A DNA stretch of 64,000 bases from Takakia lepidozioides (GCA_030704615.1 CM060731.1:24180001-24244000); one strand, 5' to 3'. Shown: positions 11,215-23,980, counted from the stretch's first letter. A program made the numbers and translations. Notes: generated by a model from the letters alone, not told the origin.

Positions 11215-11415
11215 CGGGCGGGCGCGGGGGGTCATGGGGCGCGGGGAGCAGCGGCGGGGGGGGGGCGGGGCAACGGGCGAGGGTGGGGATGATTTGACAT
11301 GGGGCGTCCAGCTCGCCGACGAGGCTGCCGGAGGGGGGGTTCCCCGGCTGTACCTCGCGGCACCCGTCAGCTCACACGCTTGCAATAAAATCAAGCCACA
11401 TCCATATTGGGACCG
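11215..11415. repeat. Right terminal inverted repeat of the Mutator-like element
   Basis: This is the inverse of 10012-10200. It ends in ...ATTGGGACCG at 11415 and is followed at once by the second GTTTTATCT copy (11416-11424). Confidence 0.8.
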
Positions 11416-11424
11416 GTTTTATCT

Positions 11425-13610
11425 TCTCTATCTCTCTCATGTTGTTTTTCACTCGACATCCAAGCCCATATTTACGGTTCTTCCAACAATGGTGTCTTGC
11501 TGACGCAGTACTCTAAGCTAGACACCTTCAAATCTTTCAACTTTGTGCGACATTCTGCTAAACAGCAATAGCATTGCATCCGATAGATCGATCTCTTCGT
11601 GTGCACACAGTTTACAATGCTCGTCTTTGGGTCAAGTCACCCTTCTCCCGTTCAGTAAGCCTCTTTAATTGTTCTTTGGCCCCACTCAACTATCTATCAC
11701 GCTTCACATTTTGGGTCCTTAACCTTAGCACGTGAATTTTCTTTGGGGTTAATTTCTTATGGTGGTTTGATGTCGGCCAGGCTCTCAGAGTCTGATACAT
11801 GTATGTAAGTAACTCTAGTAGATTGCAAGTCGATGAACTTGAAGTCTCGCACTTGCTCATGTAGAGGTCCATTCTCCATGGATAGGCGGCCCAGTTTAGC
11901 CTAGCAGTTTGCCAGTCTTCTCATATACTGTACCCCCTGCCATGCAATTAAAAGGAGCGTGAATATCGTATAACTGATATCCTCGACCATCGATGGCCCG
12001 ACCATTCTTGCGCCTTGCAGCCTGCAAACTGTCTAGCCATATTTGTCATGAACTAGCTCTGCCACGGTATCTCGTTCTGCACTCTTTCAAAACCACTCTC
12101 AAGACTCAAGATCAATTACCAACATTCCGTGGAAGGCGTGAGAGAATGCGTGCGGCTGGAGGTGAATATTATATATTGCCAAGCATGAGGTTTAGTTGCA
12201 TAATTAGTCTGAAGCATCGCTAGCGGCAAGTCACCTGCATATATCGTTGCCGGCAACTTTGCTGTAGCAGTGCAACAACTGAGATCTTGGTTTTATGAGA
12301 GACGAGAAGTCGGGTTGGAATGCTCAAGAAGTCTGGTCCCAATGCTTCAAGGCCTTTCCACCATGGGATTGAACTATACGAAGTAGTTAATTAGGGCTAG
12401 TACAAAACACGGTACATATGACTCTAGATCTCCTCTAGATATGACTACGAATTGAGTCGTGCCGACCACATATGAGTGCACGACTAGTTAATCTGGAATA
12501 CATGGCAGGAGGTTGAATAGTTGTGTAGGCGACTAACACCACATGTGTGCAGATAGCCGTGAATAGAATTGTTTACCCGGCAGATCAGCCGCTGACTGCA
12601 TCACAGGGAAGGTCTTTGAATTTGAGAATCCGTCCAGTTTGGGTCTTGTCTCGGACCTAGGCTTGAGGGGCGACTGACTGCCGCTTCCAGCTCGTGATTA
12701 GTTTGCGAAAAAGAAGCTTAGCAGAAAGTTTGACCCTCAACGTGGATGGAGAAAAAGAAAGACTTTGGACAAGAGCTCTTGAAGAATGGCAGCTGATGCA
12801 GGACCTACATGTTGCTTGTCACCAAGAATCCCGGCCCTGGGTTGGACTTTGTGTCACCCAGGAGGACAAGTTACCTGTTCAAGCCGGCTTTTTAGATCGT
12901 TTCGAGCTTCTCGGAGCCGTCCTTCTATGTCAGGCTTGTCTTTTATAGAAAAGATGATGGCCCGTTGCGGGATTCTGTACATACTTGTAGCCCCCACCCA
13001 AACGCAGTGGTAGCGGAGGTTGCTTGGGGTGACATGGCGGAGAATATTGTTGTCATTCAGCAGCGTGAACGTTTCCCCGCCCTCCTGTCTGCTTTTCCGA
13101 AGAGAGTGGACACGATCGGATTGACCACCTCAATGGGCCCCACATTGTCAAGCCCACTTTTGCCTCCCTCATTCACCTACTACTACTATCTCCCTCCGTC
13201 GTTTCTTTCTCTTCACGTTGACTCCCGACCCCCGAGTCTCACGTGTTCTCGGTCTGTATGACTAGCACGAGGGTGCCTACAAGCAGACGGGCCACATGTC
13301 CACCGGCCTTGACAAGACTGAAGATGATAATAGTAGCTAGCCTGCGGAGGTTTACTAAAAACCTTCCATGTTTCCAGATATATCATTGTATGATAGTGTA
13401 TCATAGTAGTGTAGTTTAAGATTCTTTCAGGTGTCACGTAATAGCTACCACGTTACGCGTTGAATTCCAATGTTCAGCCTGAGCTGGGAAGTCTGGAACG
13501 CATTACAGGATTTTGTCAACATTCAACATCGATCTCAAATTTTAGTCGTATTTTCTTAATTGAAAGAGAGCTGAAGCAGCAGACTCAGTTTTCAAGCCAC
13601 AAAAAGAATA
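11425..13610. other. Intergenic, 5' flank of the transporter gene
   Basis: Only short frames occur. The longest (12694-12948, plus) has no recognisable domain. A short pyrimidine-rich run with CTACTACTACTATC lies near 13180. The 5' untranslated region and promoter of the transporter gene should lie at its right end, but no convincing TATA box was picked out. Confidence 0.35.
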
Positions 13611-16600
13611 ATGAAGATTAAAGCGGTTACGAATGAGCAGGTGCATAATAAGCATGACGGCTTGGACAAGGAGAATGGGAGGTCCGATACGGTGTACAAT
13701 GGGGACACTCCCAAGCTGGATGCTGGAGCTTTGTTTGTCCTCGAGTCCAAAGGTGCGTTTCCGATACCACCAGGCTTTTCAGATTTTTCCGTCAAATTCG
13801 GTACTCGAGGAGTTTGTGAATCCTTGGCATCTTTTGGGTAGCACATATGTGCAGGTGGGTGGATGATGGGCACCCAAATACCTGTACGCACCGCAATCCA
13901 AAGACATGCCCTGTCTGCGTACCATGGGCTATTATTAGAATAAACATCTGCCAAGCATTGACAGTGATTCTTTGTGATGAGGGAGTTGAGAAATGAACAG
14001 CAATGTAACAGTCCGTAATCGCCAAGAGCTCTTCAGATATTCTCTGGTTGTTGCCTGCAGTTAACATATTTTTCTTTTCTCTGGTACTCTGCACAGGGAC
14101 ATGGGTGCACGCGGGGTTCCATCTGACCACATCTATCGTCGCCCCAGCACTTCTCAGCTTTCCCTATGCATTTGCTGGCTTGGGGTGGGGTCCTGGTATT
14201 TTGGCGCTAGTAGCCGGTGCTGCTGTCACTTTCTATGCCTACAATCTCATATCTAAAGTGCTGGAATTCGCTGAGCTGCAGGGCCATCGCAGCCTCCGTT
14301 TCAGAGACCTAGGAAGTCATGTTCTTGGTATGCTTTTTCAGGGCAAGAGTACCGTACTTTTGTTAAATGAGCTAACAAATGATTGTGGAGTTCCCCCTCA
14401 GCAAAAGGCTCTTTCGACATTGTTTATCTGGGTCTTACTGAGAATGTGGGCTTTTGATCCAGCAAAGAGAGAGCGTTAGTCAATGTCTTCATTGCCCAAT
14501 CAAAGGAGTTTTCAGGTTTCAGGAGGTTGTAACGAGTGGGATAACAACAGAAATCCACTAAACCAAACCCTCCTGGTCTGTTGAGGGTATGTCGAACAAC
14601 TGCCTGACTGAGCATTGCTTTGTCTGGAGTGAGTTTGGTTGGTTTCTGACTCCCAGTCAAATGTCCCATGGGTATGTGCAGGACGTAAATGGGGCTTATT
14701 TTTTATCGCACCAATTCAAGTTGTTGTATGCATTGGCGCTGTAATTGGCGCTGCCCTACTTGGTGGTCAAAGCATGAAGGTATGCCTTCATTCATCTGCA
14801 GTCTGAGTAATTCATGGCAATGGACTTGTCTGCCCTGCTCAAGCCTGAGGGATTGCCATGCATTGAGGTGTGGATGGAAGCTTGTGGTGTTTCTTCCACT
14901 TTTGTCACTAACAATCAATGCATTATCATCTGCAGATAATATATTACATCTACAAACCGCAAGGTCCTGTGCAGCTTTATGTGTTTATCATTGCGTTTGG
15001 GGTGCTGATGATGCTTCTCTCCCAATTGCCATCATTCCACTCACTGCGCTATATCAACTTGGCATCACTCCTTCTCTGCCTTGCCTACAGCCTTTGTGTG
15101 GTCGCCGGCTCAATCTATGCAGGTCGGTCATCATCCCCTATTATGACCATTTGTCGTAAGGTCTAGCCACTTGTGACTAGGCCCATGCTTATGGGAGTTA
15201 TTAGATGTGTTCACTAGTAAAATGCAATTTTCAATCACTGCAATGTCCCTGCAACAACCAGTTGAGGACTTTAACTGCGGGTCTTCCATTACTGCCCCAG
15301 ATACTCTTCTCAGCGCTCCAGTGAGGTGGGGGTCACTGCTGAAATCTGCAGCTACTATTGAAATGTCCTCCAGTCTGTACTTGGAAAACCAACCCCAGTA
15401 GACAGCTTGACCTTGCTGAGGTACAGAACAAGCTCCAGTGCTATGGAAAGAGAGTGCTGTGACTATGTAAGATACAACACCTATGTGAAGAAGGATGTGA
15501 TTATAGCTTTGGGATGGGACTAGTAAGGATTGAACTTATGAAAGTCTCATGTAATTATCTTGTTTCTGGAGGATTTTCTGGATTAGATCATGTGTCTAAT
15601 GACAATGATTTACTGGGCTGAACGAGCAACAGTATTGATATTATACGTATTGCATGGGAGGGGGTGAACTTGAGAAAAATCTCTGTTACGGCAGGCCATT
15701 CCAGGGAAGCTCCACCCAAGGACTACTCTCTGTTGGGAAGTAGGACAACAAAATTGTTCGGGGCTTTCAATTCTCTGGCTGTTATTGCCACAATATATGG
15801 AAATGGCATTATCCCAGAAATCCAGGTATCACTTCTACCTTCTCTGTGTTTGTTGGTGAACCATCCATGGTAGACCCTTGTGCTAAATGAACCACCTGTG
15901 CTTCCAAGCATTCTCCAGTCATAGGTCAATCTTTACACAAAACCTAAGAGGCACACTTGCCTCTTGGGCAATGCTGTGGCCCCACACATCATCAGAGTGC
16001 TTTTTTGCATGACTACTCTTAGTTGAAGGGCTTTGATCTCTGTACCCACAATCAATTTAGTTCCATGGCAATGGTTGTCGAACAGAAATATTGGTCTTAT
16101 GAGCAGCTCTAAGCTTCATTATATGAATATATTAGTGCAAACTTCCTTACATAGTCAAGAGGGGGTAGCTGAATGGTAAGTAGCCTTGTTACTTTGCTGT
16201 TCAGGCAACGTTGGCGCCCCCTGTATCTGGGAAAATGTTCAAGGGCTTGTCTATCTCATATGCAGTCGTGTTATCCACTTTCTTTCCCGTTGCATGTTCG
16301 GGATATTGGGCCTTTGGTAATCAATCTCAGGGCAACATTTTCAGCAATCTGGTACCAAGTGGCAGTGTTTCTCTCATCCCAAATTGGCTTACGTTTATGG
16401 CCAACATTTTTGTTATTGCACAGCTTTTTGCTGTGGCGCTGGTAAGTCTCAAAAATCCATTTGGCCATTTGAGTTTGAAGGACAGATATAAGCTAGAAGC
16501 AGGGGGACTTCCACTTCCTGTTCCATGTTTGCTTCCCAGTCAACAGGTCTAGTTTCATGTCGATTAAAAAATTATCATATGACTAATATGGCCCACTTAC

Positions 16601-17096
16601 TGTATGGATGCTACCCTGCCATTCAACAGTACATTCCCCAACTGTTGTGACAGATAGTAGGCCTTTTGTTCTGAATGCCATATATTGAGCAGACTGTTGA
16701 TGGGTAACTGTTTAGGTGTACTCCCAACCAACATTCGAAATATTTGAGAGCCGCTCATCGGATGTGGCACATGGCAAGTTTTCACTGCGCAATCTCGTGC
16801 CCCGGTTGATCGTAAGATCTCTGTTTGTGGCTGTGGCAACTCTCATAGCTGCAGCATTTCCTTTTTTTGGTGACATAAATGCCATCATTGGTGCATTTGG
16901 TTTTATTCCCTTGGATTTTGTCCTCCCCTTTGTCCTCTATACAGTCACTTTCAGACCATCACCTCGGAGCATCATCTTTTGGGTGAACTATCTGATCATA
17001 TTCGTGTATACTGTCGTAGGGGTAGTTGGTTGTATTGCAGCAGTCCGCCAAGTCGTACTTGATGCAAGTAAGTACCAACTATTTGCAAATGTGTAG
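13611..17096 (+). CDS. Amino-acid/GABA transporter, AAAP family (GAT1-like), 7 exons
   Basis: Seven exons join in frame into 468 codons: 13611-13752, 14097-14327, 14682-14779, 14936-15122, 15695-15825, 16205-16441 and 16716-17096. All introns are GT-AG. The protein is a membrane carrier of the amino acid/auxin permease family and most resembles plant GABA transporter 1, a proton-coupled plasma-membrane carrier. Signature pieces are LDAGALFVLESKG before the first helix, then HLTTSIVAPALLSFPYAFA, FRDLGSHVLG, GLFFIAPIQ, SLLGSRTTKLF, YGNGIIPEIQATLAPPVSGK, GYWAFGNQSQGNI and a helix-rich C-terminus. About ten or eleven hydrophobic segments are visible. The length fits the family (about 450 residues). 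The start was chosen because it is the first ATG in frame and gives the short charged N-terminus usual for the family. No defect was seen. The exact substrate is inferred from similarity. Confidence 0.9.
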
Positions 17097-19620
17097 TGAT
17101 GTTTGTGGGCCTCCAGACTCCCAATACACCATTACACTCCCAGTATCACATCTGCAAAGACTCTATTGAATAGGAAAATGATACATATTTCCTGATAGTT
17201 TCAACAGTTTCAGCTGAGAAGATAGCTACGAAAATAGACTCATACATGCTAGGAGGGAATACAGTCATGTTCATTCGTGTATTGAAACAATTCCTATATT
17301 CATTCAGGTGTCAACTCAACACCTTGGTTGGTGTACAGATTAAGAACATCAATATTGAGTCAGAAGCATCATACAAGATCTACTTGCTGTATTGCATGTA
17401 TTCAAGGACCATTTCTTGGCTGGACACTGTCAGTTTGACATCATTTAGAAAAGGTGTGTGCATAAGGGAATGTGGAAGCTGCTTATTTTCTATCACATAA
17501 GAATTAGTTTGAATGCAATGGTGAGCACTTGGCACTTTCTTAAAACCATCTTCTGAAAGAAATATCTCCAGTGTATTGGCTACTGCGGAGTAAGCAAGTT
17601 GGCAACTGTCAAAAGTTGCTGCCAAGTAATAGATGGGGCCCGGGAGTTGAATGCCAGGGCCCGGTTCCATAGAACCCCCCGCCACCCCACGCCCTCCCAC
17701 GCCTCATGATCCTGCTGCCAGGACATGACACACATGCCCTCTCCCGCATCCCCATCCCGCTCTGCCCTCATGCATGGCATCGTCCTCCATCCCCCATGCA
17801 TGCCTTAACCTCCATCCCCCCATGCATGCAATAATCCTCCCCATGCATGCCATTGCATCCATATGATGGGATTGCATGTAAAATGATGAGAGAATACACG
17901 TACCAGCTCTCGCTTTCGTTGCTATTGTTGGCGTATCCCGTCCCGTCATGCACGTCAATTTTGTGGACAGAAGTGGGCAATCGTTCTACGATGCAGGATG
18001 TTTTCGCCGTGTTCAAAGGTTGCAACGCTTCCGCTCCAAACGTTCGTTGCATGCAGGTCCTTATTATCACTCTAGAACAATCAACTTTGTCATTTGTCTT
18101 CTCCGGATTTTCATTCTGCTCTTCCTCCAGGTTATACTTTGCGGGTGAGTGAGTTCTACAATGAGCATCCGAAGCCCAATCATCTCTGGCACGTTCCGTT
18201 CTTTGTTGGTTCTTTGACACATATTGCGTGCATAGGTTCACAAATGTGCATACAGTGAAACATGGTTTTGTTCCTTCGTGACAACTAGGGATACTGAAAA
18301 CGAGGGAACAGGGCAATCATGAAACTACGACTATTGCACTGTGTCTATCTTGCCCTAAATGCACAATACCCATAACTCAGGTATCGTTTTCTCACTACAA
18401 TAGTTAGCAAAGTGCAAAAGTGGGCCTATTTGCTAGTTATGGGCATTTAATGCAAGCATTCACATGGAGCTGAGGTGAAGAGTTTGTTACTTTGTTGGTA
18501 TTTTCAGATCCTAGAGAGACCAGTAAGACATAAAGCTGCCCACTTTCCTATTTGTGATGCCGTACTACAAGGATTGAAGGTGAAGGGCATCACTTCCCAC
18601 AATTCATTGGCTCGCTCCAGGGACGTGCACATATGTTCTATCACATTTTTTCCTTCCAAAACAGTAGGTGCATGATCACTCTCCATATTGAGATATGTCA
18701 TATTATCTGCAGTCCTTGCTGAGGATTTATGTTGGGCAGTGGATGTGTAGGTTTGCACGCTGCTGCAAGTGTTGGCAGACTCGGCAATCACGATGAAGGA
18801 GAGCAAAATGATAGAGAACCGGAGGGAATAATGCGAGATACATGATACCGATGAATACGAGGAGCTCATATGTGAGGCCTACTCGACTAGGGCAAAGGGT
18901 CCATGAATCTGAAACGTCTACCAGATGACAATACAGATGCATATATTGTGCTCTGGTTTTTGTGGATAAAAAGAAACTCAACTTGCACATGATAGATGGT
19001 TGTATGAAGCATGGGGAAGATGAGGGTGTCCTCAAAATGTATCATGTTTTTTAACCAAGCCATAGGGTTATTATGGAGGATGTCCTCAGGCGCCATAAGT
19101 TGATGTCACCTCTTAAAACCACAAGCAAGAAAAAGCTTCCTTCCTCCCATCCACCAGTGTCCCAAGACATAGGTGATCATCATTGGAAATCATCAAGGAC
19201 GAACAGGTCGCACGGTCAAGTGCTTGTGGCATTCGACAAAGAGCCGAAATGCAGGAGGGTTCAGTTTTCCAATCTACTAAGGGCCCTTCCTCCCATCATC
19301 CAAGGCATGACAAAAATATCACATCAGGTAATCTTCCTCCTGACAACTCCAATAAAGGGGCTCCAACCGGGGGTTTGAGGGCAAGGAAGGTGCATGCGTC
19401 GCTCTCAATAGCAAGCAACAAACTAAGCTGCGTGCCACGACCTCCGATCCTCCACTTCCTTGCTCTAGGGAGGAGGAATTTTCTTATTTCATCAACAAGT
19501 CCAAAACTTTGACTTCATCCATTGAAGTTCCAAAAAACCCTACACATGTTCGATGTCCTGGCCTTTACACCCTACTGTAGTATGAATTATTTCCTCAACC
19601 CTTCCCAAGCATAGAAGATG
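17097..19620. other. Intergenic, no gene recognised
   Basis: The first part is the 3' flank of the transporter. The stretch 17690-17900 is rich in the words CATGCATG and CCCATGCATGC, a local low-complexity repeat. Frames at 17768-18316 (minus) and 19073-19512 (plus) lack known motifs; the latter may be upstream sequence of the remnant at 19625. Confidence 0.35.
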
Positions 19621-19624
19621 CTCA

Positions 19625-20207
19625 CTTTCAAGAGTCCTCAGGCAGGTCATTGAGGCGGAGGACTTTGTTGGACATAACTTTGGCGGAGCCTATGGTCGGT
19701 GGTGGATCAATAGACAGGTGAGTTCGTATGACATTTGTTCATGCACATATTTATTTTTCTTTTGCATTTCCCTTGTACATGCTCATGTTCAGGGTCTGCA
19801 ATCCAACTGCATCTCTGAAAATTTTTGTGTATGAATGTACTTGACCTTCACGTGCAAATTTCCCTGTGAACCAGCCTGAAGCACCAGAGGAGGAAAAGGA
19901 TGATGTCTTGGAGACCATGGCTATGTGGGCAAAGAAGTCTGGCGTTTCCTGTGATTATGCGGTTGTCTACAAAGAGTGCACAGCCGTTACATCCTACCAT
20001 TAGTACATGACTGCCCTTGCAGCCTGTGAAACGAAAGAAATAGCAAGACAAGCAGAGTTGGAGGTCATCAGGAACCAGTACGTTGAAGACCAGCTGGCTG
20101 CGTGGGATGCCAATTTCTATCGGGAAAATGAAGAGCGTCAGTGGGGTTGGTCCCTATTTACACCATCGTGCATAACGGAAAGGTGCATGCTTCCCTTCCC
20201 ACTTTAG
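19625..20207 (+). pseudogene. Unrecognised two-exon gene remnant
   Basis: One coding stretch reads SRVLRQVIEAEDFVGHNFGG, then AYGRWWINRQ, and ends at 19717 at a good GTGAGT donor. An acceptor at 19874 opens a second stretch reading PEAPEEEKDDVLETMAMWAK, then later ALAACETKEIARQAELEVIR and NQYVEDQLAAWDANFYRENE. The second exon has a single TAG at 20001-20003 where the frame otherwise continues. The acidic start and helical Glu/Ala/Arg composition suggest a coiled-coil region. I do not recognise the family. The consistent splice sites and codon pattern argue that it was once coding; a transposon gene is as likely as a host gene. Confidence 0.35.
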
Positions 20208-20209
20208 TG

Positions 20210-22330
20210 AAACCACTGGCACCTGGAATCCATCCTCCTGCGTGAAGTGTTTGCAACGTACCGCAAGATAGGGCTACCTGTGAAATGCCTATTAATTTTG
20301 CAGGTGTTGCGGACTATCTGAATGTCATATGCCATTAGTATTGAGGCAGTTTCATCACCTGCAAACATATTGTTGCATGACGTGCTGGTTGAACTTATTG
20401 GAACCGCGGAGGGCAATTGCATGCTTAAACATGCGTTAGCTTGAAAAATATATATTAATAAGTAATTTCAAACTTTGATTTGATTGTCGTTTCAAAACAA
20501 TCCTAATGATGGATCTCAAACCATGGTCAAAACTAGTTTTACATGTTCACTTCCTATTAATTTAAAAATTTAATGAATTCTTGTAGCTCATGATAACCTA
20601 TAGAGTACTATTGATTTTTGTATAGTAGTATATAAGCAAACATCCATTTCAATCTAATTGTATCAAGACCATGACAAACATAGAGACTTGAAGATTTTTC
20701 AAGGAATTGTTAGACTATGAAGAGGAATTCAGAAAGTTGTGGAAGTCGTGAATGTGTTTTTTAGGTTTTTTTCCATTGAGAAAAATGATACAGTTCCCCT
20801 ATGTGAAGTGGACTTGTTTTTTATAACTATTTCTATACACGTTACAATAATTTCAAATAACTTTGCAATTGATCAATGCATTTTCATGTAGGTTTCGTGA
20901 CTTGTAACTACTAATTTATGAGTACCTAGAAAGCGACAATATCAAATGAGTCGTTATACACACAGTAAGCAGATACGTCATTCAATAAGAATTTTGGTGT
21001 CAGAATTATGACCAAGCAAAACAAAGATGCACGAGAGTTGTACCCATGATGTTGTGGGGCGCCTAAGTACTCAAGTTGTAATATGCTCTCAAGCTCTCAT
21101 ATGTACTCAAGCTTGCTTCTCTCAGGTCGGGTACTCTCCCTTACAAGTGCAAATCAATTACATAAACTAAGTTAAGCTGCCAATGGCACCATGTTAGAGG
21201 AATCGATCAGTTATTAATCCTCACCACATAGCTCTCTTTTAAGAGCTTGTGCTATGGAAGCTCAACTAGAAGAAGATGAGTCTCCTCCACCCACTGCATG
21301 GAGATTTAAGGTTGCCCATGTCGCAAGTAAGACTCAATGACACATGGGACCAAATGAAGTCCAACTTAACACCCCAAAATACAAATAAGTGTAAATAGGC
21401 TTAACTAGAAATAGATAAATACTATTTGAATTAATCATGTCTAAATATATGATGCGTGATCACAATCCTCTGAAATTTTGGTGTCATAATTAGTATAATA
21501 GGCGAGCCATGTCTGAAAACAATAAATTGATCAAACAAGCATAAATTACTGTATTGTTTCATCTAAATTAAAGCTAACTTTTCAAAGTGAACATCTTCTA
21601 GCTGTCACAATCAATGCAATGCGGTTGTCCAAGAGGTTCAACACGTGGTTGTAATCAATTACATCCAACATGCATCTATAGATTATCATTATATAAATTG
21701 GATGACGTATTAATTGTCAAGGGGGTCCATGATACAATTGAGATATCATTATGTTTAAAACATGATTGATGTTATAGTTCGAGTCAAAACGTCAATATTG
21801 ACAAGTTTAATCATTTAATTGAAATTTCATTGAATCGGACACATAAGCAAACAGACTGCACATACACTTTAAATTTTAGTTTATTAAAATATTATATTGT
21901 TCTTCTTATAATTAATTATTAACATTGGTAACTCTTTGGCACACAAAATTAATATTGTCAACACACAATTAGCAATGTTGTTGGACCTCTGAAATTTTGA
22001 TCAAGTGTCGGTATGGTAATGCTAGCAATGTTGTCGGACCTCTGAAATTTTGGTGTCATAATTAGTACAATAGGTGAGCCATCTCTGAAAACAAAAACTT
22101 GGTAAAACAAGCATAAATTATTGTATTGTTTCATCTATATTAAAGCTAACTATTCAAGTGAGCATTTTCTAGTTGTCACAATCAATGCAATGCGGTTGTC
22201 CCATTTCCCCCCATACAAAAGTCCTCATATATCTTTATATAGGAGGTTCTAGGTCAACACATGGTTGTGAATTACATCCAACATACATCTATAAATTACA
22301 TTCAACATGCATGATCTGTAGATTATCATT
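20210..22330. other. AT-rich intergenic stretch with an internal duplication
   Basis: No frames of note. The segment near 21470-21693 (GTCATAATTAGTATAATAGG through TAGATTATCATTA) recurs with differences and an insert at about 22047-22332. The shorter phrase GGACCTCTGAAATTTTG also occurs twice close together near 21985 and 22036. Confidence 0.6.
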
Positions 22331-22866
22331 ACTAGCGTAGCTTGTACCGTTGGCCCAAGTGTCAAGTGTCCTCTAAGCCCAAGTGTAGATCTTCTATGTA
22401 TCCTAGTGCCTCTCCTACGTCGAGGCCCAAGTGTGACCTCTAGGGTAGCATGTGCCGTTGGCCCAAGTGTCCAGTGTCATCTAAGCCCAAGTGCAATCTC
22501 CTATGTATCCAAGTGCGTCTCCTATGTCGAGGCCCAAGTGCGACCTCTATGGTAGCATGTGCCGTTGGGCCAAGTGTCCAGTGTCATCTAAGCCCAAGTG
22601 CAAGATTTCATATGTATCTATGTATCCCAGGTTGTCTCTTATGTTGAGGCCCAAGTGGGACCTCTAGGGGGGCCTATGCCGTTGGCCCATGTGTGAAGAA
22701 TTGAAATCTAAGACCCAGTGCATCTCCTATGTCGAGGCCCAAGTACGACCTCTAGTGTAGCCTATGTCGTTGGCCCATGTGTGAAGAATTGATATACAAT
22801 AAGACCAAGTGTAATTTTCTCTATGTCCAAGGGCGTCTCCCATATGCATCTCCTATATCGAGGCCC
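22330..22866. repeat. Minisatellite, five units of about 88-117 bp
   Basis: The word GTTGGCCCAAGTGT or its variant GTTGGCCCATGTGT recurs at about 22349, 22457, 22564, 22681 and 22769. Each copy is followed by similar text containing TAAGCCCAAGTG, CTCCTATGT and GAGGCCCAAGTG. The last two units carry the variant TGTGAAGAATTG, which also appears in the single related unit at 35041-35170. The array ends where the coding remnant of the chromodomain family begins. Confidence 0.8.
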
Positions 22867-22868
22867 AT

Positions 22869-23890
22869 CTATGGTTCGATGGTGGCCAAGACGGTGACAC
22901 CTGGAGGGAGTTGTAGTAGTGTGTGAGGGTTGTCAGGCGACCTTAGATGTGTGAGTACAAGGATTGTGAGGGCAGAGGGGGAGAAATGAACGATAGTGCG
23001 TGCCCATTGGAAAGCTTCTTGGATGATAAGGCCTGGTGGCGGATGGGCAAGGCCTTTGCCATACCATTTATGTTGGGTGGCAAGTCTAGTGGCTCCAAAT
23101 GTGCAGTCTCTAGGGTGGGGGCTGATATATGAGGAAAGCTCCAAAGAGCAAGTGAGTGGGCTTGAGTAGTAAGAGTGGGTGAGTTGGAACGAAGTAATGA
23201 GGGATTTGAGCATATTTGGGGGGATGGCAATGTGTGCATATGCTTGTGTTTGTCTATTGGTGGATTGTGGTTTCTTGGGGGGGGGGGGGTATTTCGGAGA
23301 TAACGCTCTAAGAAGAGCCAACAGATCTCTGTACGTAGCAAAATCCTATCGGGGTGGTTGCAGCTGGCATGTGCTTGAGGCTGAGGCTAGGTAGTTATTC
23401 CATAGTCAGGCGATTCGGTCGTTGGGAATTAGGCCGAGGTATCGGCCGTTAATGGCATAGATATTGGTCATGATATGGAAGGCAGAGCATATTATGGGGG
23501 AGTCGTGCATATTATCTTTGTCGGGATTACATTCAGTAATGGATATGTGTATGTTGGGGGCAGCTAACGGGTTGTGGATGTAGTGGGCGTCCGTGAGTTT
23601 GGTTTGGGAAGTATGTTGTTGGTGGATGTGCATGAGGTAGTTGGTGCTAGTATGTTTGTGGAATGCAGTGAGTAGGGCGAGATTATGAGCGGGTTCACAA
23701 TCGTCATGTGAGCCAAAAAGATCTTTTTCGGTTTGCCATGTATTATTGTCCGATGGGAAGCCAGCCCATTTGCATTAGTAATATGCGTCGAGCAAGTAGC
23801 CCCGAATGAGTCGATTGAGGAATGGGTTTTAACTCCAAGGATATAGCTTCAATGACAAAGGCATTGGGGTTATCGAGAGTTACCTCAAAT
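22869..23890 (-). pseudogene. Chromodomain-plus-unknown-domain repeat family, copy 1
   Basis: Read on the minus strand from about 23880. First comes DNPNAFVIEAI, then a chromodomain-like segment CKWAGFPSDNNTWQTEKDLF (the family pattern is Y-x-V/C-K-W-x-G-F/Y...xTWxxxxxL). Then comes AHNLALLTAFHK, then ISITECNPDKD, INGRYLGLIPNDRIA and, after two stops, the conserved C-terminal domain with FQLTHSYYSSPLTC, HPRDCTFGAT and QEAFQWART. The frame ends at 22869. Stops and frame changes (for example near 23407, and between the start of the chromodomain and its core) make it non-functional. The C-terminal domain matches the copies at 41.7 and 57.7 kb, so it was under selection as protein in the source element. 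Confidence 0.6.
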
Positions 23891-23962
23891 TACCTCAGGT
23901 GACATCTGGCTCATTGTTATTATAAATAAAGGCATTCAACGGCCGAAGTGGTGAACTTCAGC

Positions 23963-23980
23963 AGCTGAAGTGCGACATTC

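Larger units (their letters stand above)
10012..11415. mobile_element. Non-autonomous Mutator-like element, GC-rich interior
   Basis: The element is 1404 bp. Its ends are inverted: CGGTCCCAATATGGATGTGG at 10012 is repeated in reverse complement ending at 11415, and similarity between the arms continues for about 190-200 bp with few mismatches. A perfect 9-bp target duplication flanks it. Long inverted repeats plus 9-bp duplications are the hallmark of Mutator-like elements in plants. The interior (about 10200-11215) is extremely G-rich on the plus strand. It is made of imperfect tandem segments with recurring GGGGATCGACGG, CACGTGGC and GGATGAGGGGCGGATGA. Open frames inside it are low-complexity arginine/glycine strings, not genes. 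No transposase is present, so it must have moved with enzyme from elsewhere. Confidence 0.85.

Noticed and set aside
10240-11503. Several overlapping frames of 60-240 codons on both strands
   Set aside because: They lie in the GC-rich interior of the Mutator-like element and are low-complexity Gly/Arg/Pro strings caused by base composition.
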